Shown piece by piece: positions 53,962-54,631 of a DNA stretch of 54,631 bases. Origin of the DNA: Lachnospiraceae bacterium (GTDB taxonomy: Bacteria; Bacillota; Clostridia; Lachnospirales; Lachnospiraceae). The notes under the pieces are model-generated. The model did no database searches, was not told where the DNA came from, and was given only the letters and a program-made list of their open reading frames with translations. Numbering within the stretch: position 1 is the first letter of the stretch; every line of letters starts with the position of its first letter. The stretch is taken from contig JAAUZE010000003.1 in the NCBI GenBank assembly GCA_014804755.1, forward strand, positions 1-54,631. Direction: 5' to 3'. A program made the translations under genes and the position numbers.

Positions 53962-54631
53962 GGAAGCATAACAGTAGTTTTAAGACTGCCTTTATTTCAG
54001 AAGAGGGCAGTAAGCTGAAGAATAATGATTATTTCGGATTTGTTGAGCTGGATAACTATGCCTGCTATGTGATCGCGGATGGAATCACGGATATGAGGGA
54101 TTCAGAGGGAGCGAGAAAGGCGATTGAAGCGGTTATCAATGCATTTCACCTTACTCCGGGCATCAGCAAAAGAAAGATAAAAGCTTATCTGCGTTGTGCC
54201 AACCGGGAACTTTTAATTGGGGAAAGCTATGAAAAATTAAAAGCTTCTATTATTGTTGTGGTTACTGATTATGAAAAATTTCGTTATGGACATGCGGGAA
54301 ATACAAGATTCCGGCTCTACCGAAACGGAAGAAAGATGATTGCATCCACTGATATGTCATTGAGTCAGGATCTGGTTAGGACGGAGCAGTTGCCTGAAGA
54401 TAAACTCGCAAAACATGAGGAACGGAATAATCTGTTATCCTATCTTGGAAAAGAAAAGTTTGCACCCTTTGTTTCAAAGAAGTTCAAGCTGGTAAACGGG
54501 GATATCATTGCCCTGTATACAAAAGGAATATGGGAAAATGTGGATGAAGGTGAGTTGTCAGATGTGTTTGCGGATGCCGGCAATGATCCGGCAGAGGAAT
54601 GTGATCAGATTGAAGAACTTCTTTTGTCAAG
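53958..54631 (+). CDS. Second PP2C-like phosphatase, partial (runs off window)
   Basis: The frame from ATG 53958 is open to the window end, giving 224 residues and no stop. It shows PP2C features: NNDYFGFVELD, CYVIADGITDMRD (metal loop), KASIIVVVTDYEK with RYGHAGNTRFRLYRNG, and NGDIIALYTKGIWENVDEGE. Some metal residues are less regular than in the phosphatase upstream (ADGITD, TKGIWE in place of SDGLYE), so it may be a divergent or partly degenerate member, perhaps regulatory. It overlaps the preceding gene by 4 bases, so the pair is translationally coupled. Confidence 0.8.
   Translation, partial: MRKHNSSFKTAFISEEGSKLKNNDYFGFVELDNYACYVIADGITDMRDSEGARKAIEAVINAFHLTPGISKRKIKAYLRCANRELLIGESYEKLKASIIVVVTDYEKFRYGHAGNTRFRLYRNGRKMIASTDMSLSQDLVRTEQLPEDKLAKHEERNNLLSYLGKEKFAPFVSKKFKLVNGDIIALYTKGIWENVDEGELSDVFADAGNDPAEECDQIEELLLS

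Overview
The window reads as chromosomal DNA from a Gram-positive Clostridia, most likely a Lachnospiraceae-type gut anaerobe. The basis is its gene content: a CheV-type coupling protein, the UPF0237/UPF0210 (ACT/PFL) pair, a NifS/NifU pair, flavodoxin-ferredoxin proteins, a Pta-DUF177-RpmF order, strong AGGAGG ribosome sites and consensus TTGACA/TATAAT promoters. Genus cannot be fixed from the sequence alone. The first ~23 bases are the 3' end of a 23S rRNA gene.

From 0.4 to 31.7 kb most genes are housekeeping: cheV, an 898-residue membrane protein with acidic tandem repeats, hisH-hisF, ung, a lysA-type decarboxylase, tRNA-Leu(CAA), a zinc phospholipase C-like protein, nifS-nifU, two MATE exporters, a zinc-finger anti-sigma-like protein, polA-coaE, an FtsA-like ATPase with an unusual C-terminus, a YycJ-type metallo-beta-lactamase-fold protein, tmcAL, pta, DUF177 and rpmF. 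Inside it, 23.0-28.4 kb is an accessory redox/lipid block. An Rrf2-controlled operon (nitroreductase, Rrf2 regulator, EFR1-type flavodoxin-ferredoxin, acyl-ACP thioesterase-like protein, inactivated patatin) faces a TauE/phytol-kinase-like fusion.

From 31.9 to 44.2 kb lies an island of ten exported or lipid-anchored genes, all on the + strand. Several carry aspartate-rich loops of the DxDxDG type, one carries about ten YD-like repeats, one holds an internal tandem duplication, and two are frameshifted. A ~42-bp hairpin sequence, 40/42 identical, lies at both edges of the island. A BlaI/M56-protease regulatory pair with a small secreted protein follows on the minus strand (44.4-46.4 kb).

The most interesting part is 46.6-54.6 kb, running off the window end. 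One promoter appears to drive a von Willebrand A membrane protein, a 726-residue protein with sheath-like features, two paralogous ~140-residue tube (Hcp-like) proteins, a J-domain protein, two FHA proteins and two PP2C phosphatases. The combination of sheath/tube candidates with phospho-threonine signalling parts resembles type VI secretion and its threonine-phosphorylation control, but sits in a Gram-positive genome. I propose it as part of a poorly described contractile-injection-like system. The kinase, spike and baseplate would have to lie beyond the window edge or elsewhere.
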